Shown here in pieces: positions 6,173 to 14,151 of a stretch of DNA of 29,898 bases. The stretch covers positions 1 to 29,898 of the forward strand of contig CAXMQS010000012.1 of assembly GCA_964195995.1 (NCBI GenBank). Reading direction: 5' to 3'. Below the pieces are notes generated by a model. It ran no database searches. It saw nothing but the letters and a program-made list of their open reading frames with translations, and was not told where the DNA came from. Position numbers and translations under genes: made by a program. The stretch is from CAXMQS01 sp964195995. Its GTDB lineage: Bacteria > Actinomycetota > Acidimicrobiia > Spongiisociales > JAOTWH01. Numbering within the stretch: position 1 is the first letter of the stretch; each line of letters starts with the position of its first letter.

Positions 6173-8262
6173 GGTTCTTCAACCTCCCTCGAGGCCGTAG
6201 CGCCGCAGCCGTTGCCATCGGCCTGTGGAGTTGGGCGGGAGCGGCCGCCGGTCGATTCGGGGCGCACGTCGTTGTGCTCGTCGTCGTTGGGGCGCTCTTC
6301 AGCAGGCATCGTCGGCGGTTCGTGGCCGTTGTCTTGATAGCCGGAGCTGCCGGCAGTGCCGCCATGGGGCGAGAGGTCGCGACCCTGCATGCGGATGTTC
6401 CCGAGCAGGTCCATGTGCTTTCAGGGGTCGCCGCGTCAGATGGCGCCGAGGCCGGCTTCGCCTTCCTGCCAAGCCATGTCGTGCTGAACGGCGTGTTCAC
6501 CCCGTGGCGTGGCCCCCGCCTGTGGGTGCGGTCGGGAGCCGCCGCCGAAGCCCGGCAACGAATAGTTGTCGAGGGCGATGTCTCCGCCGGTGGTTTCCGA
6601 ACCCGCTTCGGTCCGGTCGCCGGCACGATCTCCAACGCCGAGGTCACAGTTATCGGTGAGCCCGGCGTGTTCATGTCCGCAGGGGCGGCTTTGCGGCGGC
6701 GAGTGAACCGGGTGTTCTCCGACAGTGGGCCGGGGCCTGCTCTCGTGACGGGTTTCCTCATCGGCGACACCAGCAACGTCAGCGAGGCCGATCTGGAGTC
6801 ACTGCGGCTCAGCGGCCTCAGCCACTTCGTGGCGGTTTCCGGCTCGAATGTGGCGTTGGTGGTTGGCGGGTGGTGGATCCTCGCAGGTCTGATCCTTGTC
6901 GACGGCAGGTGGCGGGCCGCAACGAGCCTTGTCGTGCTGGTGATCTTCGTCATCGCCACCCGCTGGGAGCCCTCGGTCGTTAGGGCCTCGGTGATGGCTG
7001 CGATCGTTCTCGGTGGCCGCATCGTTGGGAGACCAGTCGCCGCCTGGACGGCGATGGGTGCTGCAGTGGCGGCGATCGTCGTGGCCGCCCCCGAGTTGGT
7101 CGCCAGCGTCGGCTTCCAGCTATCTGTCGCCGCAACGGCAGGTGTGCTCACAACCACCGGAACAGTGCAAGGGTGGCTCAGGACAACAGCGACCGCCACC
7201 GTCGGCGCTCAGCTGGCAGTCGCCCCGATCCTGTTGGTTCACTTCGGTGCTGTGCCGCTGCTGGCTCCGGCGGCGAACGTCGTTGCGGCACCGCTTGTTA
7301 CGGGTGCGACCGTGGTCGGTGCCATTGCCGCGATCAGCGGTGTTGGTGTCGCAGCGTCGGTGGCGGGGGTGCTGGCGGACGGAGTAACGCTCGTGGCGCG
7401 AGCGTTCGCCGCAGGACCTCAGCTCGGCCTGACCGGCGTCGTCGGAATGGGGCTCGTGGTCGCGGTCATCAGGTCGGCACGGTGGCGCCCTCTCGGCATT
7501 GCGGTCCTGTCTGCGGTGCTCGTGGTGTCTGCGGCGGACTCCAGAGTTCCCCGGCGACCAGAGGCCGTGTTCCTCGATGTCGGGCAAGGAGATGCGGTGC
7601 TGCTGCGGGGTGGGGCAACGGTCCTGATCGATGGCGGTCCCGAGGAGTCCGTTCTTCGTCAGGCACTGCGCCGTCATGGCGTGCGACGCATCGATCTGGC
7701 CATCCTCAGCCATCCCCACTCTGATCACATCACCGGTCTCATGGCAGCTCTTGACTCGTTCGTGGTCGGGCGCCTGTGGTATCCGGCATACGCCGAGGCC
7801 GACCCTGCGATTGCCGAGCTACTGAGCCTGGCCGCCCGCCACGGGGTTCCGGCGGAAGCGCCACCAGTCGGCGCAACGGCGCAGGTCGGTCCATTCAAGT
7901 TGGAGGTGCTGGGACCGCTTCGTCGCTATGCCTCGGTCAATGATGGGTCGTTGGTCGTCGCCGTCTCTGCCGGCGGGCCGCGCCTATTGGCCTCGGGCGA
8001 CATCGAGACCTTTGCCCAGCACGACCTGGACCCCGGGCGGGTCGACATTCTCAAGGTGCCCCATCAGGGGGCGGCCACCTCGGATCTCGAATGGCTCCGC
8101 CTCCATGGCGGGTCGATAGCAGTTATCAGCGTCGGCCCGAACAGCTATGGACATCCGAGCGCCGAGGTGATCGATGCGTTGGTAGCCGGCGGCTCAGCCG
8201 TGCTGCGAACGGATGTCGAAGGGGATGTGACCATCCCGCTCTCTGGCCAGGCAACCGGGTAG
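6169..8262 (+). CDS. comEC: ComEC/Rec2 DNA-uptake channel with fused metallo-beta-lactamase-type nuclease domain
   Basis: ComEC forms the inner-membrane channel that brings single-stranded DNA into the cell. With the start proposed here it has 697 residues: N-terminal membrane helices, an OB-like extracytoplasmic region (about 85-150), the polytopic competence domain (from about 180, with LSHFVAVSGSNVALVVGG), and a C-terminal MBL-fold domain with FLDVGQGDAVLL and the metal motif HPHSDH, all intact. The first standard start is GTG at 6274, but the frame is open upstream with no ATG, GTG or TTG, and the extra 35 residues look like the missing first membrane helix. CTG at 6169 overlaps the comEA stop as CTGA, so I take that as the start. 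The identity is certain; the start is inferred. Confidence 0.92.
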   Translation: MRFFNLPRGRSAAAVAIGLWSWAGAAAGRFGAHVVVLVVVGALFSRHRRRFVAVVLIAGAAGSAAMGREVATLHADVPEQVHVLSGVAASDGAEAGFAFLPSHVVLNGVFTPWRGPRLWVRSGAAAEARQRIVVEGDVSAGGFRTRFGPVAGTISNAEVTVIGEPGVFMSAGAALRRRVNRVFSDSGPGPALVTGFLIGDTSNVSEADLESLRLSGLSHFVAVSGSNVALVVGGWWILAGLILVDGRWRAATSLVVLVIFVIATRWEPSVVRASVMAAIVLGGRIVGRPVAAWTAMGAAVAAIVVAAPELVASVGFQLSVAATAGVLTTTGTVQGWLRTTATATVGAQLAVAPILLVHFGAVPLLAPAANVVAAPLVTGATVVGAIAAISGVGVAASVAGVLADGVTLVARAFAAGPQLGLTGVVGMGLVVAVIRSARWRPLGIAVLSAVLVVSAADSRVPRRPEAVFLDVGQGDAVLLRGGATVLIDGGPEESVLRQALRRHGVRRIDLAILSHPHSDHITGLMAALDSFVVGRLWYPAYAEADPAIAELLSLAARHGVPAEAPPVGATAQVGPFKLEVLGPLRRYASVNDGSLVVAVSAGGPRLLASGDIETFAQHDLDPGRVDILKVPHQGAATSDLEWLRLHGGSIAVISVGPNSYGHPSAEVIDALVAGGSAVLRTDVEGDVTIPLSGQATG

Positions 8263-8280
8263 CAGCCGATGACGACTCGC

Positions 8281-8286
8281 TACCGT
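8281..8286 (+). promoter_or_regulatory. -10 box of holA (leaderless type)
   Basis: TACCGT ends exactly six bases before the holA ATG, which places the expected transcription start on the A of the start codon. There is no Shine-Dalgarno sequence. It lies just after comEC, so holA can be expressed separately. Confidence 0.6.
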
Positions 8287-8292
8287 TGCCGC

Positions 8293-9291
8293 ATGAAGTC
8301 GCTGGTAACGATCGTTGGGCCGCGAGATGCCGGCCCCGGCGAACGCCAGCTGTTGTTGGATCGTGCCGCAGCCGTCTTCGCAGAGTTCGAGATCGAGGAC
8401 CCGGTCCGCATCGACGTCCCCGGCAGAGGAACCGATTCGGCAGACGACTCGTCGTTCCGACAGGGTCTGGAGCCCCTGGTCCCTGCGTTGCAGAGTGGGT
8501 CTCTCTTCGGGGACCGCAGCGGTGTCTTCATCGCAGACACCCAGAACCTCCTCAAGGGCGAGGCGGAGTTGGTCTCTGAGCTGGTATCGCACCTCGGCGA
8601 CGACTCGGTTGTAGTGGTATTCGGATCGCTGGGCGCCATCCCTGCGCCGCTCGGCAAGACGCTGAAACTCGTAGCCGAGAGCATCTCCATCAAGAAGATG
8701 CGGGAGCGAGACGCCGGAGATTGGCTGGCTATCGCCGCCAAGAGTCGCGGCGTCAAGGTCGATTCGGCCGGCGCTGCCGCCCTGTTGCAGCACTTCGGAT
8801 CGGACACCGCGGCGCTGGGCCAGGCGCTCGACCAGCTGGCCGCGGGCGGTGAGGAAGCGACAGCCGAAGCCGTGACCTCGCGTTTTCGAGCCAGACCGGA
8901 CGAACCCATGTGGCATTACGCCGACGCGGTGGCCGCCGGAGACGTGGCGACGGCATTGCGGCGGCTGGCGGACTTCCTTGTCCACGGCCATCCGCTACAG
9001 CTTCTCGCCTTCGTTGAAGGCGAGGTGAGACGGCGTGCCCTGGCGGCGGCGGCACCCGATCTGGCAACGTACGCCGAGTGGGTAGACGGCGCCCCCGACT
9101 CCTACCCGGTGCAGAAGGCCTGGCGCAGGAGATCAGATTCCCAGGAGTCCGACCTGGCGCGGGCGCTCGACGCGTTATCACGAGCCGACGTACTGATGAA
9201 GACGGCGCCGGAGGCGACGCATCGCATCACGCTGGAGCGGTTGACCGTGGCACTATGCCGTTGGGTGGGGAGAGGCCGCAGGGCGAGTTAG
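8293..9291 (+). CDS. holA: DNA polymerase III subunit delta
   Basis: The delta subunit opens the beta sliding clamp within the clamp loader. The 332 residues follow the family plan: a short N-terminal strand with GPRDAGPGERQLLLDR, an AAA-like core including GSLFGDRSGVFI (the segment preceding the clamp-contacting region), KKMRERDAGDWLAIAAKSRG linking to the middle domain, and a helical C-terminal collar domain (LRRLADFLVHGHPLQLLAFVE, split across two helices). An in-frame ATG 24 bases upstream exists, but the -10 box TACCGT directly precedes the chosen ATG and would make the earlier one untranscribed. It follows comEC, as is usual, and converges on greA seven bases after its stop. Confidence 0.9.
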   Translation: MKSLVTIVGPRDAGPGERQLLLDRAAAVFAEFEIEDPVRIDVPGRGTDSADDSSFRQGLEPLVPALQSGSLFGDRSGVFIADTQNLLKGEAELVSELVSHLGDDSVVVVFGSLGAIPAPLGKTLKLVAESISIKKMRERDAGDWLAIAAKSRGVKVDSAGAAALLQHFGSDTAALGQALDQLAAGGEEATAEAVTSRFRARPDEPMWHYADAVAAGDVATALRRLADFLVHGHPLQLLAFVEGEVRRRALAAAAPDLATYAEWVDGAPDSYPVQKAWRRRSDSQESDLARALDALSRADVLMKTAPEATHRITLERLTVALCRWVGRGRRAS

Positions 9292-9298
9292 CAGCGAA

Positions 9299-9772
9299 CT
9301 AGCCGTCGAAGACCCGAACCGACTTCACCTCGTAGCTGAACGTGCCGGCGGGAGCCTCGTAGGAAACCTTGTCGCCGGCGGTCGCTCCGAGTAGCGCGGC
9401 GCCAAGGGGGCTATCAGGCGAAGCCAGGATGAAGCCGGCGACCTTGTTCTCGGCGGGGGCAACGAAGAACTCCCTGTCGGTGCCGTCGGCGTCGATGACG
9501 GTCACCACCGTGCCGACCTGCACGCTCCCGTCTGCCGACACCTCACGCACCTCGGCGTTGTCAAGAAGGTGTTTGAGTTTGCGGATGCGGGCTTCCATGA
9601 AACCCTGCTCGTTCTTTGCGGCGTCGTAGTCGGCGTTCTCTTTGAGGTCGCCGTGCTCGCGGGCTTCGGCGATGCGGGCGGTGATCTCCACGCGGCCGGT
9701 AGTTGTCAACTCCTCGAGTTCATCGACGAGTTTCTGATGAGCCTCCGGCGTTAGCCAGGTAGAGCTGTCCAC
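9299..9772 (-). CDS. greA: Transcription elongation factor GreA
   Basis: GreA rescues backtracked RNA polymerase by stimulating transcript cleavage through its secondary channel. The 157 residues show the N-terminal coiled coil with AEAREHGDLKENADYDAAK, including the acidic tip residues Asp42 and Glu45, and the C-terminal FKBP-like domain (LASPDSPLGAALLGATAGD). The start is GTG, whose G is also the last base of the rpsT stop codon (TAGTG), so greA is translationally coupled to rpsT and shares its promoter. The length is normal and nothing is missing. Confidence 0.96.
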   Translation of the reverse strand: MDSSTWLTPEAHQKLVDELEELTTTGRVEITARIAEAREHGDLKENADYDAAKNEQGFMEARIRKLKHLLDNAEVREVSADGSVQVGTVVTVIDADGTDREFFVAPAENKVAGFILASPDSPLGAALLGATAGDKVSYEAPAGTFSYEVKSVRVFDG

Positions 9773-10041
9773 TAGCCGGAAAGCAGCTGCCGTACCCGGT
9801 GTTCGAGACGAGACTTGCGGCGGGAAGCGGTGTTGCGGTGAAGGATGCCTCGCGAGGTGGCGATATCGATCTGCTTCTTAGCGGCACGCAGAGCGACGTC
9901 CGCCGCTTCGCTGTCGCCGGACTCGGCGACCTCGAGGGCGCGGCGAGAACGAGTGCGTACCTCGGAACGCAGGGCCTTGTTGCGGGCGGTTTGCCCCACG
10001 GTCTGGCGGTTTCGCTTTATCTGGGATTTGAGGTTGGCCAC
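9772..10041 (-). CDS. rpsT: 30S ribosomal protein bS20
   Basis: An 89-residue, strongly basic, helical protein that binds 16S rRNA in the body of the small subunit. It begins ANLKSQIKRNRQT after the initiator and carries the typical ARNKALRSEVRT and GILHRNTASRRKSRL segments. The start is GTG, with AGAGG ten bases upstream. It leads a two-gene operon with greA and is divergent from lepA. A well-formed promoter lies upstream (TTGTAC, 17 bp, TAATGT), overlapping that of lepA. Confidence 0.95.
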   Translation of the reverse strand: MANLKSQIKRNRQTVGQTARNKALRSEVRTRSRRALEVAESGDSEAADVALRAAKKQIDIATSRGILHRNTASRRKSRLEHRVRQLLSG

Positions 10042-10051
10042 GGCGATGAGA

Positions 10052-10073
10052 CCTCTGGTCGGGGGATCAGAGG
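10052..10073 (-). promoter_or_regulatory. Dyad symmetry over the predicted rpsT transcription start
   Basis: CCTCTG and CAGAGG form a perfect 6-bp inverted repeat around a 10-base centre. The predicted transcription start from the TAATGT box falls inside the upstream arm, so a protein-binding operator is more likely than a complete RNA hairpin. The other arm overlaps the rpsT ribosome binding site. Confidence 0.35.
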
Positions 10074-10075
10074 CA

Positions 10076-10104
10076 ACATTAGCGGTGAGGGAGGGGCGGT
10101 ACAA
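10076..10104 (-). promoter_or_regulatory. rpsT-greA promoter
   Basis: On the minus strand TTGTAC (10104-10099), a 17-bp spacer and TAATGT (10081-10076) form the best sigma-70-type promoter in the window. Its -35 box overlaps the -10 box of the divergent lepA gene. Confidence 0.65.
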
Positions 10105-10105
10105 T
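10100..10105 (+). promoter_or_regulatory. -10 box of lepA
   Basis: TACAAT lies 18 bases before the lepA ATG, giving a leader of about 12 bases with no Shine-Dalgarno sequence. The -35 position at 17 bp spacing (10077-10082) is occupied by the complement of the rpsT -10 box. Confidence 0.55.
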
Positions 10106-10123
10106 GCGCTCCCCCCTTCTCCC

Positions 10124-11929
10124 ATGCAATCAACCGCGCCCATCCGCAACTTCTGCATCATCGCTCACATCGATCATGGCAAGTCGACTCTGGCCGACCG
10201 CCTACTCGAGGTGACCGGAAGCGTCGCGCCCCGAGACATGAGGGAGCAGCTTCTCGACTCCATGGATCTGGAGAGAGAGCGGGGTATCACGATCAAGGCC
10301 CAGGCGGTGCGCCTCCATTACGACGCCGCGGACGGCGTCAACTACGAATTCAACCTCATCGACACTCCGGGCCATGTCGATTTCACATACGAGGTATCGC
10401 GAAGCCTCGAAGCCTGCGAGGGAGCGATTCTGCTGGTCGATGCCAGCCAGGGCGTCGAGGCACAGACGCTGGCCAACGCCTACCTGGCGGTTGAGGCCGG
10501 CCTCGAAGTTATTCCCGTGCTCAACAAGATCGATCTTCCAGCTGCGGATCCCGAACGCGTCGCCGGGGAGGTGGCGTCCGTTCTCGGAGGCGCCGTCGAA
10601 GACGTGTTGGCGGTGTCTGCCAAGACGGGAGAAGGTGTCGATGAATTGCTCGAGGCGATCGTCAAGCGATTGCCACCCCCCGACGGCGAGCGACAGGCAC
10701 CGCTCCGAGCCCTGGTGTTCGACTCGTACTACGACACCTACCGCGGCGTCGTGTGCTCCATTCGGGTCAAAGACGGCAAGCTGTCGACCGGGAGCCGTGT
10801 TCGCTTCATGGCGACCGAAGAGGAGGAGAACGCCGAAGAGGTCGGGGTGTTGACGCCACGGGCTGTTCCGGTTGCCGCACTCGAGGCCGGTCAGGTCGGC
10901 TATCTCATCACGGGGATCAAGGAGATCGAGAAGGTCCGCGTCGGCGACACCCTGACCACTGCGGGCGCCGAAGACCTCGTTCCGCTCGCCGGCTATCAGG
11001 AGCCGAAGTCGATGGTGTTCTCTGGCCTCTTCCCGGCGGAGGGAGACGACTTCGAGCGGCTGCGTGACGGCCTCGAGAAGCTGCGTCTCAACGACGCGGC
11101 GCTCTTCTACGAGCCGGAGAGCTCGCGGGCCCTCGGCTTCGGGTTCCGTTGCGGGTTCCTCGGGTTGCTGCACATGGAGATCGTGCGCCAGCGCCTCGAG
11201 CGGGAGTACGACCTCGACCTCGTCGCAACAGCACCTTCGGTTGCCTATCGCGCCCACCTCGCCAACGGCTCATCGATCGAGATCCACAGCCCGCAGGACC
11301 TCCCCGATGCCTCGACGCTGGAGGGAGTGGAGGAGCCGTTCGTTGATGCACTCATCATCACGCCGACTGAGTTCGTCGGCACGGTCATGGAGCTAGCGCA
11401 AGGTCGGCGCGGCGAGATGGGGGAGATGCACTACCTGTCCCCGCAGCGCGTCGAGCTGCGTTACAAGCTTCCGATGGCAGAGGTGGTCTTCGACTTCTTC
11501 GATCAGCTCAAGTCTCGGACCCGTGGCTACGCCTCGCTCGATTACGAGCCGGCCGAGTACCGGACATCGAACCTGGTGCGGGTTGACATTCTCCTTCATG
11601 GCACACCCGTCGACGCCTTCTCCACTATCAGCCACCGTGACAACGCCTTCGCCTACGGAAAGGCGATGGTCGGCCGCCTGCGCAAGCTCATCCCCCGTCA
11701 GCAATTCGATGTCCCGATTCAGGCAGCGATTGGGACCAGGGTGATCGCCCGCGAGACCGTGAAGGCGGTGCGCAAGGACGTCACCGCCAAGCTCTATGGC
11801 GGCGACATCACCCGCAAGAGGAAGTTGCTGGAGAAGCAGAAAGAGGGCAAGAAGCGCATGAAGATGGTCGGTGCGGTCGAGGTGCCCCAGGAGGCCTTCA
11901 TCTCCGTACTGCGCATCGACGAGGACTGA
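10124..11929 (+). CDS. lepA: Elongation factor 4 (LepA)
   Basis: LepA is a translational GTPase that acts on the ribosome during initiation and back-translocation. The 601 residues contain the G domain (AHIDHGKST, RGITIKAQ, DTPGH, NKID, and SAKTGEG), domain II, two EF-G-like domains and the LepA-specific C-terminal domain (YGGDITRKRKLLEKQKEGKK, ending KMVGAVEVPQEAF). The frame is open further upstream, but the ATG at 10124 gives the standard N-terminus (APIRNFCIIAHIDHGKST) and follows the TACAAT box. Upstream in-frame codons lie over the rpsT gene and the divergent promoters and are not coding. hrcA follows after 51 bp with its own operator. Confidence 0.97.
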   Translation: MQSTAPIRNFCIIAHIDHGKSTLADRLLEVTGSVAPRDMREQLLDSMDLERERGITIKAQAVRLHYDAADGVNYEFNLIDTPGHVDFTYEVSRSLEACEGAILLVDASQGVEAQTLANAYLAVEAGLEVIPVLNKIDLPAADPERVAGEVASVLGGAVEDVLAVSAKTGEGVDELLEAIVKRLPPPDGERQAPLRALVFDSYYDTYRGVVCSIRVKDGKLSTGSRVRFMATEEEENAEEVGVLTPRAVPVAALEAGQVGYLITGIKEIEKVRVGDTLTTAGAEDLVPLAGYQEPKSMVFSGLFPAEGDDFERLRDGLEKLRLNDAALFYEPESSRALGFGFRCGFLGLLHMEIVRQRLEREYDLDLVATAPSVAYRAHLANGSSIEIHSPQDLPDASTLEGVEEPFVDALIITPTEFVGTVMELAQGRRGEMGEMHYLSPQRVELRYKLPMAEVVFDFFDQLKSRTRGYASLDYEPAEYRTSNLVRVDILLHGTPVDAFSTISHRDNAFAYGKAMVGRLRKLIPRQQFDVPIQAAIGTRVIARETVKAVRKDVTAKLYGGDITRKRKLLEKQKEGKKRMKMVGAVEVPQEAFISVLRIDED

Positions 11930-11937
11930 GATCGTTC

Positions 11938-11964
11938 TTAGCAGTCGCGCCCGTCGACTGCTAA
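11938..11964 (+). promoter_or_regulatory. CIRCE-type operator for HrcA
   Basis: A perfect 9-bp inverted repeat, TTAGCAGTC and GACTGCTAA, separated by nine bases. This matches the CIRCE consensus (TTAGCACTC, nine bases, GAGTGCTAA) except for one symmetric C-to-G change at position 7 of each arm. It sits immediately upstream of hrcA and overlaps the predicted -10 box TAATCT (11962-11967), so HrcA binding would block transcription of hrcA-dnaJ. Confidence 0.88.
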
Positions 11965-11967
11965 TCT
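11962..11967 (+). promoter_or_regulatory. -10 box of hrcA-dnaJ
   Basis: TAATCT lies 13 bases before the hrcA ATG, overlapping the right arm of the CIRCE operator. The leader would be about seven bases, without a Shine-Dalgarno sequence. Confidence 0.5.
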
Positions 11968-11980
11968 AGGCCCCAATCCC

Positions 11981-12961
11981 ATGCTCGACGACCGTAAAGC
12001 CGAAGTTCTCAGGGCCCTGGTCGAGACGCACATCGCCTCCGGTGCTCCCGTGAGCTCGCGTGCCGTTCTCGATGCGTCCGGCCTGTCCGTCTCTCCAGCA
12101 ACTGTCCGCAATGACCTGGCGGTCCTGGAGCGCGATGGCTTCTGCGTGCAGCCGCACACCTCGGCGGGCCGCGTTCCCACCGCCAACGCCTACCGCTACT
12201 ACATCGATCATCTGTCTCCGGCGCGATTGCGATCGGCGATCGCCACCAAGATCGAATCATTCTTCACCAGGGCACACGCCGAACTCGATCACATGCTGCA
12301 GAGCACCTCGGAGCTGCTGGCAGACATCACCCACCTGCCGTCGATGGTCATGGGCCCGGCCACGGCCAATGAGGCGCTGCGGGGGATCCACTTGGTCCAG
12401 CTCGGTGATCGTGATGTCTTGGTCGTGGCCGTGACCTCGAGCGGCAAGGTGGCCAAGGAAGTCGCTCGCTTCACCGAGCCGGTCGCGCCCGAGGTCCTCG
12501 GCGCCGCAGAAGACCTTCTCAACGCACGAGTAGGAACTGCCATCTCCGACCTGGCGACTGCCGTCGATTCGGTCGATGCCGAACCCAACGTGGCCGCCGC
12601 CGCCGGCCTAGCCGCCAGCGTCATCGTGCCGGCGCAGGCAGGGGGCGACGTGTTCCTCGGCGGCACCAGCCAGTTAGCCGACGTCTGGGAAGACCTGGCC
12701 AAGGTGCGCCGAATACTCGATCTGCTCGACCACGAGTCGAGCATCTACCAATTGCTCAACGAAGCCGACGGAGGGACCGTCGTGCGGCTGGGCTCGGAGC
12801 TTCTGCTCGAGGACGCTGATGTTGCACTCGTTGCTGCCAGCTACGTCACGGCGACCGGCGATGAGGGCAAGGTGGGAGTTCTCGGTCCTCTGCGAATGGA
12901 CTACAGGCGCACTATCCGGATAGTCGAGCAGGTCGGCGAGAACCTCGGCGAGTCGCTGTGA
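11981..12961 (+). CDS. hrcA: Heat-inducible transcription repressor HrcA
   Basis: HrcA binds CIRCE operators and represses chaperone genes until protein damage draws off GroEL. The 326 residues have the N-terminal winged helix (VSSRAVLDASGLSVSPATVRNDL split over two helices, then GFCVQPHTSAGRVPTANAYRYYID), and a C-terminal GAF-like domain with the usual end (VGVLGPLRMDYRRTIRIVE). The ATG follows the CIRCE element and -10 box closely. It overlaps dnaJ by 4 nt (GTGA). The context strongly supports autoregulation. Confidence 0.97.
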   Translation: MLDDRKAEVLRALVETHIASGAPVSSRAVLDASGLSVSPATVRNDLAVLERDGFCVQPHTSAGRVPTANAYRYYIDHLSPARLRSAIATKIESFFTRAHAELDHMLQSTSELLADITHLPSMVMGPATANEALRGIHLVQLGDRDVLVVAVTSSGKVAKEVARFTEPVAPEVLGAAEDLLNARVGTAISDLATAVDSVDAEPNVAAAAGLAASVIVPAQAGGDVFLGGTSQLADVWEDLAKVRRILDLLDHESSIYQLLNEADGGTVVRLGSELLLEDADVALVAASYVTATGDEGKVGVLGPLRMDYRRTIRIVEQVGENLGESL

Positions 12962-14034
12962 AGGACTACTACGCAGCCCTCGGTCTCCCTCGAGGTGCCG
13001 AGCCGGAAGACATCAAGAGGGCGTTTCGACGCCTCGCCCGCGAGACGCATCCCGACACCAATCCGGATCCCACAGCAGAGGCCCGGTTCCGAGAGATCGC
13101 CGAGGCCTATGAGGTGCTCTCCGATCCCGCAAGGCGGGCCGCCTACGACCGCGGCGACCAGTTCGACGTTTCCAGCTTGTTCTCCAATCTTGGTGGGATC
13201 GACGACCTGCTGAGGACCTTCTTCGGCGGCGGCTTTGGCCCCACCGGAGGCACCCGAGTCCGGGGCACCGACATCCTGATTGCCGTTTCGGTCAGCCTCG
13301 AGGAGGCTGCGGTTGGCGTCGATCGGGAGGTGTCGTTCCGCGCCGCCGCCACCTGCGAGACTTGCGACGGATCCGGCGCCGCCGCAGGTCATCACCCGGT
13401 GACATGCGAGGCTTGCGGAGGCCAGGGCGCGGTGAGGGTGGCACGTCGAACCGTCTTCGGCGATGTCAGCGCCATCTCCACCTGCGCCGCCTGCAATGGG
13501 GCCGGCACCGTCATCGAGGAACCTTGTCAGATGTGCACGGGCACGGGGCTCATCGACGACGTTCGGTCGGTCACCGTTCAGATACCGCCCGGCATCGGCG
13601 ACGGCGTGCGACTGCGCCTCGCAGGGCGCGGCGGCGGCGCCGAGCGGGGTGCCCCTGCTGGCGATCTCTACGTCGAGGTCTCCATCGAGGCCGATCCTCG
13701 GTGGCGCCGCGAGGGCGACGACCTGGTGCACGGGGTTTCGATTGGACTATCGGAGGCCGTCTTCGGCACAACGATTCCGATCCCCGTTATCGAGGAGGGC
13801 GACATCCCCATCGACATCCCCGCGGCAACGTCACACGGCGCCGTGTTGCGCCTCCGGGGACGGGGGATGCCGAGGCTGCGACGTCGCGGCCGGGGAGACC
13901 TGCTCGTCGAGATCGAAATCGCCATCCCGCAAAGCCTGTCGACGGAGGCCGAGGAAGCGCTGCGGGCCTACGCGGTTGCCCAGGCGGAATCGCCAACTGG
14001 CTCCAAGCGCAGGTGGCGTCGGGGGACCAGCTAG
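12958..14034 (+). CDS. dnaJ: Chaperone DnaJ (class A Hsp40)
   Basis: DnaJ delivers unfolded clients to DnaK and stimulates its ATPase. The 358 residues contain the J domain (1-65) with the HPD motif in ETHPDTNPD, a short Gly-rich linker (FFGGGFGPTGG), the zinc domain with all four knuckles (CETCDGSG, CEACGGQG, CAACNGAG, CQMCTGTG, about 133-195), and the two beta-barrel client domains ending in the dimerisation region. It starts with GTG inside the hrcA stop (GTGA), so both respond to heat together. dnaK and grpE are not in the window; a second DnaJ near them is common in actinobacteria. Confidence 0.95.
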   Translation: MKDYYAALGLPRGAEPEDIKRAFRRLARETHPDTNPDPTAEARFREIAEAYEVLSDPARRAAYDRGDQFDVSSLFSNLGGIDDLLRTFFGGGFGPTGGTRVRGTDILIAVSVSLEEAAVGVDREVSFRAAATCETCDGSGAAAGHHPVTCEACGGQGAVRVARRTVFGDVSAISTCAACNGAGTVIEEPCQMCTGTGLIDDVRSVTVQIPPGIGDGVRLRLAGRGGGAERGAPAGDLYVEVSIEADPRWRREGDDLVHGVSIGLSEAVFGTTIPIPVIEEGDIPIDIPAATSHGAVLRLRGRGMPRLRRRGRGDLLVEIEIAIPQSLSTEAEEALRAYAVAQAESPTGSKRRWRRGTS

Positions 14035-14084
14035 CCAATTTCCGAATGGTGCTTGAAAAACCAGCATTCTCCGGAGACCGTGGC

Positions 14085-14090
14085 TATCAT
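14085..14090 (+). promoter_or_regulatory. Possible -10 box of the bldD-like gene
   Basis: TATCAT lies in the 117-bp gap between dnaJ and the bldD-like gene, leaving a leader of roughly 55 bases with a good ribosome binding site at its end. No clear -35 at the right distance, so this is tentative. Confidence 0.3.
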
Positions 14091-14151
14091 GGTACCCACG
14101 GAGAGCGTTCGACGTGCGCGCTAAAAGTGCACCACTGCTTAAGGGAGTTCC

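Noticed and set aside
9845..10123. In-frame upstream extension of lepA with an earlier start
   Set aside because: It covers rpsT on the other strand and the divergent promoters, and LepA proteins begin at the chosen ATG.
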